A DNA stretch of 64,000 nt from JAFGPL01 sp963781805 (GTDB lineage: Bacteria; Bacteroidota; Bacteroidia; Bacteroidales; UBA10428): positions 434,001 to 498,000 of the forward strand of contig CAWAHF010000004.1 in the NCBI GenBank assembly GCA_963781805.1, given 5' to 3'. This document shows positions 47,306 to 56,102 of this stretch, one piece after another. The notes under the pieces were generated by a model. It saw only the letters and a program-made list of their open reading frames with translations, searched no databases and was not told the origin of the DNA. Position numbers and translations under genes: made by a program. Position 1 is the first letter of the stretch, and each line of letters opens with the position of its first letter.

Positions 47306-47683
47306 ATGAAAATACAAAAAACACTCATAGCACTAAGTCTGATCTTATTTACAACTAAGCTCTTCGGCCAATATTTGCCCGATTCCTACCAATCTATGTT
47401 CAATGAAATAGTTACCCATTTTGAGACAATTCGTGGCTCAAATTCAATAACACAAGGCAATAATACCTTAAGTATTGTTGATAAGAATAAAATAGCACTT
47501 CACATAAAGCATAAAAAAATGGTGAAGAATCTTACTTTTATAACGGAACCTGACGAGGAAGGTCATCAAATTTGGATAGCTGCAAACGAACTTACGATAG
47601 ACATGGTAAATAAGTATGAAGATGATCTTACAAAAATTTTGAAGTCCATGTATGAATTATCAGAAAAGAAATCGAAAGAATAA
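47306..47683 (+). CDS. small exported hypothetical protein
   Basis: A 125-residue exported protein: signal peptide about 1-21 (ending KLFGQ), then a mixed polar domain without Cys. No family recognised. It lies between two copies of a 61 bp repeat and two copies of the MITE-like element, which suggests it could have moved or been duplicated with them. No promoter was identified with confidence. Confidence 0.55.
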   Translation: MKIQKTLIALSLILFTTKLFGQYLPDSYQSMFNEIVTHFETIRGSNSITQGNNTLSIVDKNKIALHIKHKKMVKNLTFITEPDEEGHQIWIAANELTIDMVNKYEDDLTKILKSMYELSEKKSKE

Positions 47684-47762
47684 TTAGGTACACAGGGATG
47701 TTACCTCAAATTCCCTTAAAAATTACATTGTAAAGCGCGAGGGGAAATGTTTTTAGTTTTGT

Positions 47763-47822
47763 AAGGGCAGGGGAATCACCTTTACTAAAGTTTGGGTAAT
47801 TGAACATGAAACATCTGACTGC
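47763..47822. repeat. 61 bp repeat, copy 2
   Basis: Degenerate second copy of 47100-47160 (AGGGCAGGGGAATCACCTTT start), directly joined to the partial MITE-like copy. Confidence 0.65.
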
Positions 47823-47886
47823 TGAGGCCAGCCAGGCGGGAGTTCGGAATGACTGGACCACTTTTTAATACTTGACATGATACTAG
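47822..47886. mobile_element. partial copy of the MITE-like element
   Basis: Matches the right end of 46792-47005 (GGCGGGAGTTCGGAATGACT, then CACTTTTTAATACTTGACATGA) and ends in TTGACATGATACTAG, one mismatch from the 15 bp inverted end. The first part, GAGGCCAGCCAGGC, is the complement of the left arm of the full copy. The final CTA supplies the TAG stop of the cyclase gene on the minus strand. Confidence 0.8.
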
Positions 47887-48959
47887 GTTGTCTTTCTCTC
47901 CTTTACCTGATAGATACCAGTGCTTTTTCTTTTCCCTTTCAATTTAATTCTTCCTATTTCTTTAAAGAGGTAAGCCTCTTTGTTTTCTGTTCTTTCATAG
48001 AGATCTTCAGAAATCAATAAATCCTGATGGTATTCGTTGCACATGCTTTCAATACGTGATGCAGTGTTCAGGGTATCGCCGTTGAAAGAAATATCTCTTC
48101 GGCTTTGTCCAACCAGCAGCACCATTACATGCCCCACATGTACTCCGGCTTTAAATTCGGGTACCAACTTATATTTCCGGTTAAAGTACCTTTCTTTTCC
48201 CGAAATTTTCTTTCGGAATGCAAAGTAGGCTTTCAGGTAATTGCAATTCAAAATTCCGCTTTTTACCTGCCAGGAGATTATGGCGCCATCGCCTAAATAC
48301 TGATATATTTCGCCATGAAATGAACCAAATACTGTCATGTCATTAAAAATATCCTGCACCAGGTAGCTGAATTTCTTATGAAACAGTTTTTCGGCAATGG
48401 TAGTAGATGACTTCATATCCAAAAACATAAATATTCGTTCTTCTTCTCTTGGTTTACTAAGGATTCCAAAGAACCAGCGGACGAAATTCATTCTCCCCAT
48501 CCTCATCCGCATACCTTTAAAAAAGTTGAAAATAACACCGCTTAAATAGAAATAAGCCAGAAAGCGGAAAAAATGAAGATTTAACTTTGGAATTTGCTGA
48601 AAAATCTCAGTATAGTTACCTCTCCGAATTTGATTGATTGAAAAACGAGCTGCAATCAACATTAATACAAAGGCGGAACCGAAATATACCAGCCATTTGA
48701 AGAATACGATCATTTGTGCAGGCAGGAAACGGGATATACGGTCGGTAATAAACAGATTCAGCAGAAAGAAAAGAAAAGAAATGGCAGATCCGAACACCAA
48801 AAGAACCAGGTATAAATTATCTAATTGAAGTAAATTAAAATAGGTTGTAAAGACCGTATCATTACCTGTAATGAAAATATAAAACAGAAAGATACCATAC
48901 CAGTAAATAATTTGGTACAAAAGATATTTGAGGTGTTCCAGGAATCTGTTTGACATCAT
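47883..48959 (-). CDS. membrane-bound class III adenylate/guanylate cyclase
   Basis: A 358-residue protein with four or five hydrophobic segments in the first 150 residues and a class III cyclase domain (about 180-350). Metal-binding aspartates are visible in FMFLDMKSST and YLGDGAIISW; VPEFKAGVHVG and SFNGDTLNTASRIESMC follow, the usual order. It makes cAMP or cGMP from ATP or GTP at the inner membrane. Its TAG stop lies in the end of a MITE-like element, so the original C-terminus may have been altered. Two ATG codons in a row at 48959 and 48956. Confidence 0.88.
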   Translation of the reverse strand: MMSNRFLEHLKYLLYQIIYWYGIFLFYIFITGNDTVFTTYFNLLQLDNLYLVLLVFGSAISFLFFLLNLFITDRISRFLPAQMIVFFKWLVYFGSAFVLMLIAARFSINQIRRGNYTEIFQQIPKLNLHFFRFLAYFYLSGVIFNFFKGMRMRMGRMNFVRWFFGILSKPREEERIFMFLDMKSSTTIAEKLFHKKFSYLVQDIFNDMTVFGSFHGEIYQYLGDGAIISWQVKSGILNCNYLKAYFAFRKKISGKERYFNRKYKLVPEFKAGVHVGHVMVLLVGQSRRDISFNGDTLNTASRIESMCNEYHQDLLISEDLYERTENKEAYLFKEIGRIKLKGKRKSTGIYQVKERKTT

Positions 48960-49436
48960 ATAACTGGTTTAAAAAGGCAATGAGAGGTTGTTCACCAGGA
49001 TTATAAGTTAACTAAAATTAAATTTAAGTAAAATATGAGAGGTAAAAAAATATTAGATCGATTCAGGAATTGAAAATTTACCTGTCTGTCTTTTCAGTGC
49101 CAGCAGGCTTTTGTCTTGCGTAAATTGAAACGTTCGCTAAGCTTCACAGGATAAATCCCTTTAAGGCTAAATTTTAAAGGATGTTGGCTAAAAGTTTTTG
49201 TTTCTGGTGTTCCTTTACGAAACATTTATTCGCTGGTGCTCATAAGCTCACATGAAATGCTGGTTCGTTTCAAGCATTAGCGTCGGACGTGAGGCTATTT
49301 AATATATTGACGAATTTATTGGATAATTCCAGAATCTTACGAACCATGACTGGAACGAACTAATATGGCTAACATGGGAAAAATGATGCCGATGGCAATT
49401 TTCTAATTGTCTCCAGGAGAAATAATACCTGAAGTG
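48960..49436. other. non-coding stretch without recognised features
   Basis: About 480 bp between two leftward genes. It has small imperfect hairpins (for example AAATGCT with AGCATT near 49257-49281) but no conserved frame or clear element. It may hold decayed sequence. Confidence 0.45.
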
Positions 49437-51056
49437 TTATTTTTTAATTGCTTTTTGCTGTATTGCATTATTACCTTGCATTAGGCTGCATATATAGAAA
49501 CCTGTTGGAATATAAGTTGTTGGAATACTAATTAATTCCTTTGCGAGGGTATTTTCCAGCTTCTTAAACAGAACCCTTTGCCCCGCTAAATTATATAATG
49601 CTATTTCCAGGGATTCTGAAGGAATGAGATTTATCGTTTTGATATGTAATTCTTCATCAAATGGATTGTTTAAAATATTAAAGTCAAAAGCTGGCAACGT
49701 TTTTTCATGTATGCCGGTTACTAAGCTAAATTTTAAGGTGTATTTTACAGTAAAACCGTTAATTGCTGTAACGGTAAGGGTAGCATTTCCGGGTACCTGG
49801 TTCGGTAGTTCAATACTTACCACTGCCTTATCTGATAATGGTTCTGTGGTAATTGTGGGGAAAGGTGTCAACGTATCTTTCAATTCAATGGTATATATTT
49901 TTATATTCGATTGAAATCCTTCCAAATCAGTATCATTCAGCTTAATATACTTTAATTCGGCATTATTCTGTAAACTGTCCAGATACAACAAGGTGGTATT
50001 GGCCTCTAAAATCTTGTATACTTCATCACTATGAATGCCGGGCATCCAGTTGCTACTAAAATTATCTGGATTTACATCTTTGGCAAACATGTTGGTTAAG
50101 GTATAATTTTGCGCTTCTGTCCCACTTAATTGATGCGACCAGGTAACTCTTGTCCCTGTTGCACCTGGCCCGAAATTATTATATTCGGCGTAATAACAAG
50201 TGGCTGATCTTCCATCCCAATCTGTCCAACCTGCTGAGGAGATTTGACTTCCCAGATTACAGTACATAAATACGGTTTGTGCATAATCTTTCCATGGTCT
50301 GCCAAGTGTTACACCACCTACACCTGAATTGGCGGTAATCTTACAGTTTTGAAAAACATAACCGTATTTCCAGTTGACATCTGTTGAAGCAGCAGTAATC
50401 TGACATGAACTTCGATTGGTGTTAATGATGCAACTGTCAAAGAGTGCCACCCCCCGGCCGAATATAAAGTCCACATCTCCTTCAATAAAGCAGTCTTTCA
50501 TGAAAAACCGGCCATACCCCCAGGTATAAAACGTATCCTGGTTTCCAAGAATACGACAATGTACCAGAATCGTCCTGTCACCTCCCAGATTTATAGCTAC
50601 TGCTTGTCCAACATCGCCTGCATTGTTAACAATGGTGAGATTCATTAATATAAACTCATCCGAATCGATATACAGGGTATGAGATGTGGAAGTACCGATG
50701 GGATTCCCATTCCCACCGGATACAATGCCGTTATAAATTATACCACTGCCTGAATAATCATTATATACAATAACGGTACTGTCAATATCTTCTCCTATGA
50801 GTGTGACTTTGTTAATACCGTTTTCAACTTCAATTTTCTCATGATAGGTTCCTTTTTTTACCAGAATTACGGTGCGCGTTGCTTTATTTTTGGCAACCGA
50901 ATTTATAGCAGCTGCAATGGTTGTATAATTACCGCTTCCATCCTGAGCTACTACAATATCTATTTGACCGTTTAGCGCCTGAAGTAAATCCTGCCCTTTT
51001 ATACCGGATAAAGTCAATAGAGAAAAGATGAATAAAATAGTACTTAGTTTTTTCAT
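49437..51056 (-). CDS. secreted CE8 pectinesterase with T9SS domain
   Basis: A 539-residue exported protein: signal peptide about 1-21; a CE8 pectinesterase beta-helix (about 33-345); an Ig-like region (about 350-440); and a T9SS tail (about 455-539). Pectinesterases remove methyl esters from homogalacturonan. Catalytic motifs are complete: GNYTTIAAAINSV, GQAVAINLGGDR, NQDTFY, GDVDFIFGRG (Asp) and LGRPWKDYAQTVFMYCNLG (Arg). It would prepare pectin for the GH28 enzyme at 2233-4230. Confidence 0.95.
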   Translation of the reverse strand: MKKLSTILFIFSLLTLSGIKGQDLLQALNGQIDIVVAQDGSGNYTTIAAAINSVAKNKATRTVILVKKGTYHEKIEVENGINKVTLIGEDIDSTVIVYNDYSGSGIIYNGIVSGGNGNPIGTSTSHTLYIDSDEFILMNLTIVNNAGDVGQAVAINLGGDRTILVHCRILGNQDTFYTWGYGRFFMKDCFIEGDVDFIFGRGVALFDSCIINTNRSSCQITAASTDVNWKYGYVFQNCKITANSGVGGVTLGRPWKDYAQTVFMYCNLGSQISSAGWTDWDGRSATCYYAEYNNFGPGATGTRVTWSHQLSGTEAQNYTLTNMFAKDVNPDNFSSNWMPGIHSDEVYKILEANTTLLYLDSLQNNAELKYIKLNDTDLEGFQSNIKIYTIELKDTLTPFPTITTEPLSDKAVVSIELPNQVPGNATLTVTAINGFTVKYTLKFSLVTGIHEKTLPAFDFNILNNPFDEELHIKTINLIPSESLEIALYNLAGQRVLFKKLENTLAKELISIPTTYIPTGFYICSLMQGNNAIQQKAIKK

Positions 51057-51131
51057 TATGTTAAGGATTTTAGAACAACAAATAATTCATAAAAAAACAG
51101 AATTTATTTATTACTGACTGGTAAAATTTAA

Positions 51132-51320
51132 TCATATTCTGGTAATTTTTGTTCATGTTTCAAGCACCTATTTAACCATTCACCTGAAGGAGAGCCCGCA
51201 TTAAATTTTCTGTGTGAAGGATTAAAGCTGTTTTATGAGCATGTTGTTCCTTACATGCAATTCATGTCCAACAAACTGAAAAACAACCGGGCCCCCGACA
51301 AACATTATGGAATGGCTTAG
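51132..51320 (+). pseudogene. anaerobic sulfatase-maturating enzyme, 3' remnant
   Basis: Open from 51132 to TAG 51318-51320 but without a start codon near the front; encodes CFKHLFNHSPEGEPALNF followed by LCEGLKLFYEHVVPYMQFMS and a short tail. This is the C-terminal SPASM end of the radical-SAM anaerobic sulfatase maturase (family pattern CPKHRF..TPDGEPGLNYLCAGYK.FF.H..PYM.FM). Only about the last 60 residues remain; the rest is missing. The neighbouring 516 bp gap has no sulfatase gene. Confidence 0.75.
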
Positions 51321-51510
51321 GGTATGTCTTGATAACTAAAATTATCCTAAATTATTTGTATTATATAATTGTAGAAGCAAATCATATAGGGAACTTTGAA
51401 AGTACCTATGTTGGATATTTTCTTCATTTCATATCGATGACCAAAGAAAACTTTGATGGTTAAAAGGACGAAATAGTCCAGGAATATTAATAGTCCCAAT
51501 ACAGAAGTTT

Positions 51511-51541
51511 AAAAAAGGTGTCCCGATTAGTAAGACACCTT
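51511..51541 (-). terminator. intrinsic terminator of the T9SS gene at 51573
   Basis: AAGGTGTC (51515-51522) pairs with GACACCTT (51534-51541) around an 11-nt loop; on the minus strand a T-run follows at 51516-51511. It lies 31 bp beyond the stop codon. Confidence 0.8.
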
Positions 51542-51572
51542 ATTGTTTTTTCAGTTAATATGAATCAGTTTG

Positions 51573-52595
51573 TTAATTTTTGCTTATTTTCCCTGTCAGA
51601 ACATTGTTTCCGGTAATGATTTGAATAATATATTGCGCATCGGTTTTATCCGTGAAATCAAGCTTAATGGTATTAGAACCGGCATTTAAATTTCCAGATG
51701 CTTTACTCTCGATGACTTTACCTGTAATATCATAAATATTTATTCTTACCTTTTCAGGAGCATCCAATGTAAAAGATACATTAACAATTCCTTTTGTCGG
51801 ATTAGGCATCAGACTTAGACCATTTTGCGCTTTATCATTGAATTCATCTAATGCATTAAGATTTCCGGCCGCCCACTCCAAAGACTTTCTGATTATATTA
51901 TTAAAATCGTCGGTAGCTCCGTCTCCCATTCCGGGAGATATGGCACCAAAAACAACTATATTAACAGGAATCGTTGTACTACTGCTGGTTATTATTGAAC
52001 CGGAAGGTATGGCCCATAGTGTAGGGAATTCAGACATAACCGGATCGTTATATGTTGCTAATTTTATTGCACCTTGTATTGTTTGATCGAGCTTAAATCC
52101 GGTTACACCTAAATTAGCTACATCCGCAGTCGTCCAAGCCACTTCCTCATTTATATCATAAGCTGAGGTAATATAATGTTCAAAATTATTGATAATTAAA
52201 GTCTTTACACCATCAGTTCTCTCTCCACTTCCTGATTGATGAAACTCAGTATCATCATTTGTTATAAATGCCCATCGATTTGTTCTGACCGCATATCCTT
52301 CAGTTGTTAAGCACGGTATAGGAAATCCTGCAGTAGCAAAGGCAACGACATCTCCTGAACCAAGGGTTTCTGAAATATACAGAACATCATAATTACTATA
52401 TGCAACTGCGGTTGTATAATTACTCTTGAACGTAGTAGCATCAATATTTGTTACCAGCCAGCCATTATTGCTCAGGTATGTTGACAATGCCAAATCTGCA
52501 TTTGCTGTGACATCGCCAACAAACAATAATCTGTCTTGACTAAAAGAGATATAACTTATAATTAATAGCGTTAAAGATAGGAGAATTGTTTTCAT
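51573..52595 (-). CDS. T9SS-exported protein with glutamine-amidotransferase-like fold
   Basis: A 340-residue exported protein: signal peptide about 1-19; a Rossmann-like alpha/beta domain (about 20-245) starting RLLFVGDVTANADLALSTYL, with the YDVLYISETLG and NIVVFGAISPGMGDG segments, in the manner of ThuA-type class I glutamine-amidotransferase-like proteins, though no catalytic triad is evident; and a T9SS tail (about 255-340, LMPNPTKGIVNVSF). Function unknown. It follows the anSME remnant. Confidence 0.65.
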   Translation of the reverse strand: MKTILLSLTLLIISYISFSQDRLLFVGDVTANADLALSTYLSNNGWLVTNIDATTFKSNYTTAVAYSNYDVLYISETLGSGDVVAFATAGFPIPCLTTEGYAVRTNRWAFITNDDTEFHQSGSGERTDGVKTLIINNFEHYITSAYDINEEVAWTTADVANLGVTGFKLDQTIQGAIKLATYNDPVMSEFPTLWAIPSGSIITSSSTTIPVNIVVFGAISPGMGDGATDDFNNIIRKSLEWAAGNLNALDEFNDKAQNGLSLMPNPTKGIVNVSFTLDAPEKVRINIYDITGKVIESKASGNLNAGSNTIKLDFTDKTDAQYIIQIITGNNVLTGKISKN

Positions 52596-52726
52596 AATTT
52601 TAAAGTTTAGTTGTTCGAAAGGTTAAATATATAAAATAATAATGTTTTTTTTAATTATTCAGTCTATTATTTCCACCTATGAGTACACCTGAAGATATCC
52701 GTAATTTCTCATACATTATTTATTAA

Positions 52727-52948
52727 GTGTTGAACGTGATAGAGTTTCTTAGCCCCCTGAGTCTGATCATCTCTGCATTCATAAAACAACTGGGAATATT
52801 AGCGCATATTGCAACAATTTACTTAGTCGCAGCAATGCTGCTTTATTGCGGGGTGCAAATTTTTACAAGTGACATAATATATAGCCGAATAATGTATTGG
52901 CTTGTTGTAGCTTTATTATGCGCGTTCATTGCGCTACAGCCTTCGTAA
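52727..52948 (+). CDS. small two-helix membrane protein (possible)
   Basis: A 73-residue frame beginning with GTG at 52727 with two hydrophobic segments (about 25-45 and 52-70). No family, no clear ribosome binding site. Low-confidence gene call; it could be chance. Confidence 0.3.
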   Translation: MLNVIEFLSPLSLIISAFIKQLGILAHIATIYLVAAMLLYCGVQIFTSDIIYSRIMYWLVVALLCAFIALQPS

Positions 52949-53005
52949 ACATCTTTTAAATATGAAAAAGTCATTGAATTGGAAAATTCATATTTGTTAA
53001 ATAAA

Positions 53006-53244
53006 TCAGTAGTGTCCGACTAAATTATTTGTTTATCCACTACGTGGAATAGGATCTTTACTTTATTGCTTTATTACAACACTTTATTTTCCCGCTTTAT
53101 AGCGGGAAAGGCTCTACGGAGAATTTCCGCGTAGCGGATTAGGAATTGTAGAAAAAAATAACCCCAAAGGCGGTGATACCTCGTAGAGGTTCTACAAAAT
53201 AAAATGTATAAAGATTATAAAAGCATTTAGTCGGTCAGTAGTGT
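53006..53244. mobile_element. 219 bp insertion-like element with 10 bp duplications
   Basis: TCAGTAGTGT occurs directly at 53006-53015 and 53235-53244. Immediately inside are the inverted repeats CCGACTAAAT (53016-53025) and ATTTAGTCGG (53225-53234). This is the layout of a non-autonomous transposon with a 10 bp target duplication. The interior holds hairpins (TTCCCGCT with AGCGGGAA near 53091-53110, ACCTCGTAGAGGT near 53178-53190) and no frame. Confidence 0.7.
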
Positions 53245-53470
53245 AAATAAATATAAACAAACCAAGACCCAATAACGTTGATACCTATATATTTGAAATA
53301 ACAATTGAAGCGTATCAGATCCTCAACGAAATCCGGATGATAATAAAATAGACCATCCCATCTGTAGAAGAAAGAATACGTTGGGACGTACCATTAAACA
53401 TTATAAGGCGTTAGGTGGATATGCTCAATAACTATTACGTTAGCTTTAGCTTGTTGGTCGCGCCTCAAAA

Positions 53471-53584
53471 ATGAAGACTGCAAAAAGCTTGAAGAAAAAG
53501 GTTAAAAAAGGGCAAAAAACTATACAAATCAGGTACGAGCCTAAAGGCGGCCGAAGAAATAAAATAAATAAAAAGGAGGAGTAA
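53471..53584 (+). CDS. small basic protein (37 aa, predicted)
   Basis: ATG 53471 to TAA 53582-53584, encoding MKTAKSLKKKVKKGQKTIQ and a basic tail ending KKEE. Its last codons contain the AAGGAGG ribosome binding site of the next gene, which starts 2 bp after its stop, so translational coupling is plausible. No family recognised; lysine-rich small frames also occur by chance in AT-rich DNA. Confidence 0.4.
   Translation: MKTAKSLKKKVKKGQKTIQIRYEPKGGRRNKINKKEE
53575..53579 (+). promoter_or_regulatory. strong Shine-Dalgarno before the 53587 gene
   Basis: GGAGG ends 7 nt before the ATG at 53587. Genes of this window otherwise show little Shine-Dalgarno signal, as usual in Bacteroidota. The next gene has AAAGGAGA 9 nt before its ATG as well. 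Confidence 0.7.
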
Positions 53585-53586
53585 AA

Positions 53587-54051
53587 ATGTCATATATTGT
53601 TGATTATAAAAACGTGTCTGCAATTGGTTTAGAGTCATCACCTGTGGCAGAAGCGCTTGCCGGTTTACGTGCCAATGAAGCCCGGTACTTTATGAATAAA
53701 TACAAACATGAATTTACAGTTTTACCGGCAAGCGAAAGCCAGGAAACCGTAGATTATGTGAACCGGATTTTAAAGGAAGAACATAATATTGTATTTGCAG
53801 CCAAACCTTTGGAAACGTCGCGTTTTCAAGTGGAAAATATCAAATGGACCTATGTCTTTTATGAGGACGGACTTGGGGTCAACGTCCTGTATACTGTTGA
53901 TAATCCCAAGAAACGGGCCGTTGGTTTTAAGCTTTCTGAGGAGATGAAGGTACCAACGGAATTAGAAGGGAAGTTTAAGTTTGCTAAGCAGAAGTCTAAA
54001 CTTGCCGGAACAATCCGGGGCTCGTTTTTTGTAATTAAAGGAGAATATTAA
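53587..54051 (+). CDS. hypothetical protein in the DUF4256 island
   Basis: A 154-residue soluble protein beginning MSYIVDYKNVSAIGLESSPV, without signal or membrane segments, and with a C-terminal half rich in beta-strands and lysines. No family recognised. The strong ribosome binding site and the 1 bp gap to the DUF4256 gene show a two-gene unit. Confidence 0.6.
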   Translation: MSYIVDYKNVSAIGLESSPVAEALAGLRANEARYFMNKYKHEFTVLPASESQETVDYVNRILKEEHNIVFAAKPLETSRFQVENIKWTYVFYEDGLGVNVLYTVDNPKKRAVGFKLSEEMKVPTELEGKFKFAKQKSKLAGTIRGSFFVIKGEY

Positions 54052-54052
54052 A

Positions 54053-54616
54053 ATGAAGCAGAAGTTGTCACAAGAACAAGGTGAAGAACTGCTCAAATCA
54101 TTGAAAACCCGTTTTGAGAAAAACAAAGACCGTCATATAGGTTTGGAATGGGCTGAAATACAAGTAAAGCTGAATTCGCAAGCTGACGGGGAAAAACTAT
54201 GGTCACTCAGTGAAATGGAAAGAACAGGCGGTGAACCGGATGTTGTTGGTTATGATGACAAGACAGGAGAGTACATTTTTTTTGATTGTTCCGCAGAAAG
54301 TCCCAAAGACCGCAGGAATGTTTGTTATGACCGTGAAGCGTTGGAATCAAGGAAACAATACAAACCTGAACATAGCGCTGTGGATATGGCAGTGGCCATG
54401 GGAATTGAACTATTAACGGAAGAACAATATCGCAAGCTGCAAAATCTGGGAACCTTTGATTTAAAGACATCAAGCTGGATTAAAACTCCGGCAGATATCA
54501 GAAAACTAGGGGGCGCACTTTTTTGTGATCGTCGTTACCACACAGTCTTTGTATATCACAACGGAGCAGAATCCTATTATACTGCCAGAGGTTTCCGGGG
54601 CTCATTAAAGGTTTGA
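54053..54616 (+). CDS. DUF4256 family protein
   Basis: A 187-residue soluble protein matching DUF4256 over its length: KSLKTRFEKNKDRHIGLEWA, LWSLSEMERTGGEPDVVGYD, the IFFDCSAESPKDRRNVCYD block, AVDMAVAMGIELLTEEQYR and GGALFCDRRYHTVFVYHNGAESYY. The family is frequent in Firmicutes and some Bacteroidota and its role is unknown. Strong AAAGGAGA before the ATG suggests transfer from a lineage that uses Shine-Dalgarno initiation. Confidence 0.85.
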   Translation: MKQKLSQEQGEELLKSLKTRFEKNKDRHIGLEWAEIQVKLNSQADGEKLWSLSEMERTGGEPDVVGYDDKTGEYIFFDCSAESPKDRRNVCYDREALESRKQYKPEHSAVDMAVAMGIELLTEEQYRKLQNLGTFDLKTSSWIKTPADIRKLGGALFCDRRYHTVFVYHNGAESYYTARGFRGSLKV

Positions 54617-54791
54617 TTTTTTCACATAGAATATAGCGGAATATTTATTCTTGTTATTAATTGAATATCTGTATATTACGAATTAAAAGGGTAGGGGATC
54701 AACGGCAATTTTGTTATACCGCGACAACCTGTATAACAACATTCGAGATGCGGTAATTTATGATTTAAACTTTGAATATTAACCAAGGCAT

Positions 54792-56102
54792 CTATATTTT
54801 AAAATAAGGATAGTCAGTACCTAAAAGAAACCTCATGAGTTTAATATATTTTTCAACAAGACTCGTAATTAGAAAGTTTTCCCTTACATGTTCAATAGCC
54901 TGCAAACCAAGTTTTGTCCTTTCTCCTTCGTTTAATAGTAGATGTTTTGTAAACCCTACGATGCGTTCAATATCAAAAGGTTCAACTAAATAACCTGTTT
55001 TTGCCGGAATAACCTGCAATACGATGCCGCCCACATTGCTTCCAATTACCGGCGTACCTTGCCAGAGTGCTTCTGTGACCACTAAACCGAAACCTTCTTT
55101 TGTCGAGATATGGATAAACACTTTTGCTAATTTCATTAAAGCTCCGATATTTTCGTCATTATCAGGTATGTTTAGCAGAGGGTATATATCTTTATCTCCG
55201 TCAATTACATTTAAAATCTCATTATACATTGCAATACCTTCCGGGTCATCACTGGCCGAATTACCTATTATAATAAGTTGAGGATTTAATTTCTTTACAG
55301 CTTTGTCTTTTTTTAATTTTTTAAAAGATTTTATTATTGTCTTTTGGTTTTTATGGATATCATACCTGGATACTGCTAAAACAATAGGTCGTTCAGGATC
55401 GATATTATGTTCTTTAAACAAGCTGCTGAGGCTATCCAATGCAACAACTCGCTTCCTTTGTCTGTTTTTTCTTGTCAGAGGGTCAATAGATGGTACAATC
55501 TGGTAAACAGGTTTTTTTATTCCTTCTTTCACAAACTCTTTCATAGAAAAAACAACACTGTCATAATTGTTGATATAGGGGAGGAGAAAATTCCATATCA
55601 TTTCATTTGCTTCAGAAGTATCAATATGGCAGCGCCATACCATTTTACTATCGTAGTTACCGTGAACGATAGATGCACAAGGTTGGGGATCATGCACGAC
55701 AGTAAAATCAGCTTTAATTGTTTTGTTTTCAAAGTTTGCTTTGTTTGTTCTTATGTAGGTTTCAAATAAATCTTCAAGGGTAAACTTTTGGTCAACTCCC
55801 TGGATGATATTATGGAATCGTTTGGTAATCGAATAAAAATCATTTTCACCTTCAATGCAATACCATTTGGTATCAATACCTAGCCCTTTTGCTATTGGTA
55901 CGACACTTCTAAGCATTTCTGCAACACCACCTCCATGAAAAGTAGAGTTAACATGTGCCCATACTCTTCCATTCAGCAATGATGCCATATTAATTAGATT
56001 TTCAACTTTTTTTTTACCTATAATTTCAGTATAAACGATTGGTTCAATCTCGCCAAGAGCTTCGTTTTTTTCAAGAAACCGGGTACTTTCGCTACTAAAC
56101 AT
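54792..56102 (-). CDS. GT4 glycosyltransferase, trehalose synthase (TreT)-like
   Basis: A 436-residue GT-B glycosyltransferase. The N-terminal half has WAHVNSTFHGGGVAEMLRSV and KGLGIDTKWYCIEGENDFYSITKRFHN, as in TreT trehalose synthase; the C-terminal half has VLAVSRYDIHKNQKTIIKSF and the nucleotide-sugar motif EGFGLVVTEALWQGTPVI. TreT makes trehalose from ADP- or UDP-glucose and glucose; the true acceptor here is unknown. Normal length. It is divergent from the sensor kinase gene. Confidence 0.85.
   Translation of the reverse strand: MFSSESTRFLEKNEALGEIEPIVYTEIIGKKKVENLINMASLLNGRVWAHVNSTFHGGGVAEMLRSVVPIAKGLGIDTKWYCIEGENDFYSITKRFHNIIQGVDQKFTLEDLFETYIRTNKANFENKTIKADFTVVHDPQPCASIVHGNYDSKMVWRCHIDTSEANEMIWNFLLPYINNYDSVVFSMKEFVKEGIKKPVYQIVPSIDPLTRKNRQRKRVVALDSLSSLFKEHNIDPERPIVLAVSRYDIHKNQKTIIKSFKKLKKDKAVKKLNPQLIIIGNSASDDPEGIAMYNEILNVIDGDKDIYPLLNIPDNDENIGALMKLAKVFIHISTKEGFGLVVTEALWQGTPVIGSNVGGIVLQVIPAKTGYLVEPFDIERIVGFTKHLLLNEGERTKLGLQAIEHVRENFLITSLVEKYIKLMRFLLGTDYPYFKI

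Noticed and set aside
53420..53470. attC-like words (GCGTTAGGTGG) before the DUF4256 island
   Set aside because: No matching upstream core site or extended attC stem was found and no second site follows the island, so an integron cassette is not supported.
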